Source of the DNA: Flavobacteriaceae bacterium UBA5950
GTDB taxonomy: Bacteria > Bacteroidota > Bacteroidia > Flavobacteriales > Flavobacteriaceae
NCBI GenBank assembly: GCA_002430545.1
Contig: DJCM01000037.1
Coordinates: forward strand, 1 to 29,956
DNA length: 29,956 nt
Reading direction: 5' to 3'
Part shown: piece by piece, positions 29,591-29,956 of the stretch
How the letters are laid out: every line of letters begins with the position of its first letter
How positions within the stretch are numbered: the first letter of the stretch is position 1
The notes under the pieces: generated by a model
What the model was told of the DNA's origin: nothing
The model's database searches: none
What the model saw: only the letters and a program-made list of their open reading frames with translations
Position numbers and translations under genes: made by a program

Positions 29591-29956
29591 ATGTATAAAA
29601 AACTCATACGTCCAATTTTGTTTTTGTTTGATGCCGAAAAGGTTCATCACTTCTCTTTTGCATCAATACGACTGGCTCATAAAATCCCTTTTGTTGGGAG
29701 CATCATTCGTTATTTATATGCTGTGAAACACCCAAAGATGGAGCGTGAAGTGTTTGGTATTCGCTTTCCAAACCCTATCGGTCTTGCTGCTGGTTTTGAC
29801 AAGGATGCCAAATTGTTTCGAGAACTTTCCAATTTCGGATTTGGATTTATCGAGATTGGTACCCTCACACCAAAGCCTCAAGGTGGGAACCCCAAAAAGC
29901 GTCTATTTCGTTTGCAAGCAGACAAAGGGATTATCAATCGTATGGGCTTTAATAAT
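29591..29956 (+). CDS. pyrD: Dihydroorotate dehydrogenase (quinone type), N-terminal fragment
   Basis: The first 122 residues of a class 2, membrane-associated dihydroorotate dehydrogenase; the rest lies beyond the right edge. It oxidises dihydroorotate to orotate in pyrimidine synthesis and passes electrons to quinone. The N-terminal membrane-contact helices (MYKKLIRPILFLFDAEKVHHF) mark class 2. The FMN site follows: FPNPIGLAAGFDKDA, then GFIEIGTLTPKPQ and GNPKKRLFRL, with IINRMGFNN at the edge. The start ATG is clear. A terminator lies 16 bases upstream, leaving hardly any room for a promoter. Confidence 0.93.
   Translation, partial: MYKKLIRPILFLFDAEKVHHFSFASIRLAHKIPFVGSIIRYLYAVKHPKMEREVFGIRFPNPIGLAAGFDKDAKLFRELSNFGFGFIEIGTLTPKPQGGNPKKRLFRLQADKGIINRMGFNN

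Noticed and set aside
1..29956. Mobile elements, phage genes, CRISPR array, tRNA or rRNA
   Set aside because: I saw no transposase or integrase motifs, no regularly spaced repeats and no tRNA or rRNA-like stretch; every long stretch is accounted for by ordinary chromosomal genes.

Overview
The window looks like chromosomal core sequence of a member of the Bacteroidota, most likely class Flavobacteriia. Reasons: low-GC DNA; almost no Shine-Dalgarno sequences; the Bacteroidota -7 promoter box TAnnTTTG in front of many genes; a DnaJ with only two CxxCxGxG repeats; a RecQ without its zinc cysteines; a SecA with a long N-terminal insertion and no C-terminal zinc tail; a 308-residue NusB; and a fused cyclophilin-FKBP protein. 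I see no phage, insertion sequence, CRISPR array, rRNA or tRNA.

Layout. 1-117 is the start of a secreted, probably outer-membrane protein running off the left edge. 353-921 (minus) holds the fluoride channel crcB with a small membrane protein. 948-1334 (plus) is a MazG-like pyrophosphohydrolase, end to end with ilvE (minus). ilvE diverges from an SDR39U1-type epimerase. grpE-dnaJ (plus) lies behind a good promoter embedded in a long inverted repeat, and ends at a strong terminator. A plus-strand run then encodes an MscS channel, a sigma-54-type response regulator without a DNA-binding domain, a secreted M28 peptidase, a MATE exporter (TTG start), a 75-residue protein and a PAP2 phosphatase. 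The last three overlap one another.

10795-18488 is all minus strand: lipoprotein MsrA, a glycosyltransferase overlapping secA, secA, a DUF2795 protein, a cobalamin adenosyltransferase and lnt. pssA diverges from lnt and overlaps the 3' end of the minus-strand block kdsD-tatC-lptB. recQ diverges from kdsD and is followed by the dual immunophilin. A redoxin, an interrupted PUR-alpha-like (DUF3276) gene and an ABC exporter (TTG start) are on the minus strand. nusB, a DUF1573 lipoprotein and yajC follow on the plus strand. A strong terminator then comes only 16-17 bases before pyrD, which runs off the right edge.

Theme: much of the window serves the cell envelope and protein export or folding: secA, yajC, tatC, lnt, kdsD, lptB, pssA, two lipoproteins, GrpE/DnaJ and the double PPIase. 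No obviously new multi-gene system is present. The most interesting points are the nonsense-interrupted PUR-like gene at 25576-25848, the inverted repeat around the grpE promoter, a possible small RNA between dnaJ and mscS, the terminator just before pyrD, the HTH-less sigma-54 regulator, and three TTG-started genes. Homology calls come from recognising motifs by eye, not from a database search.
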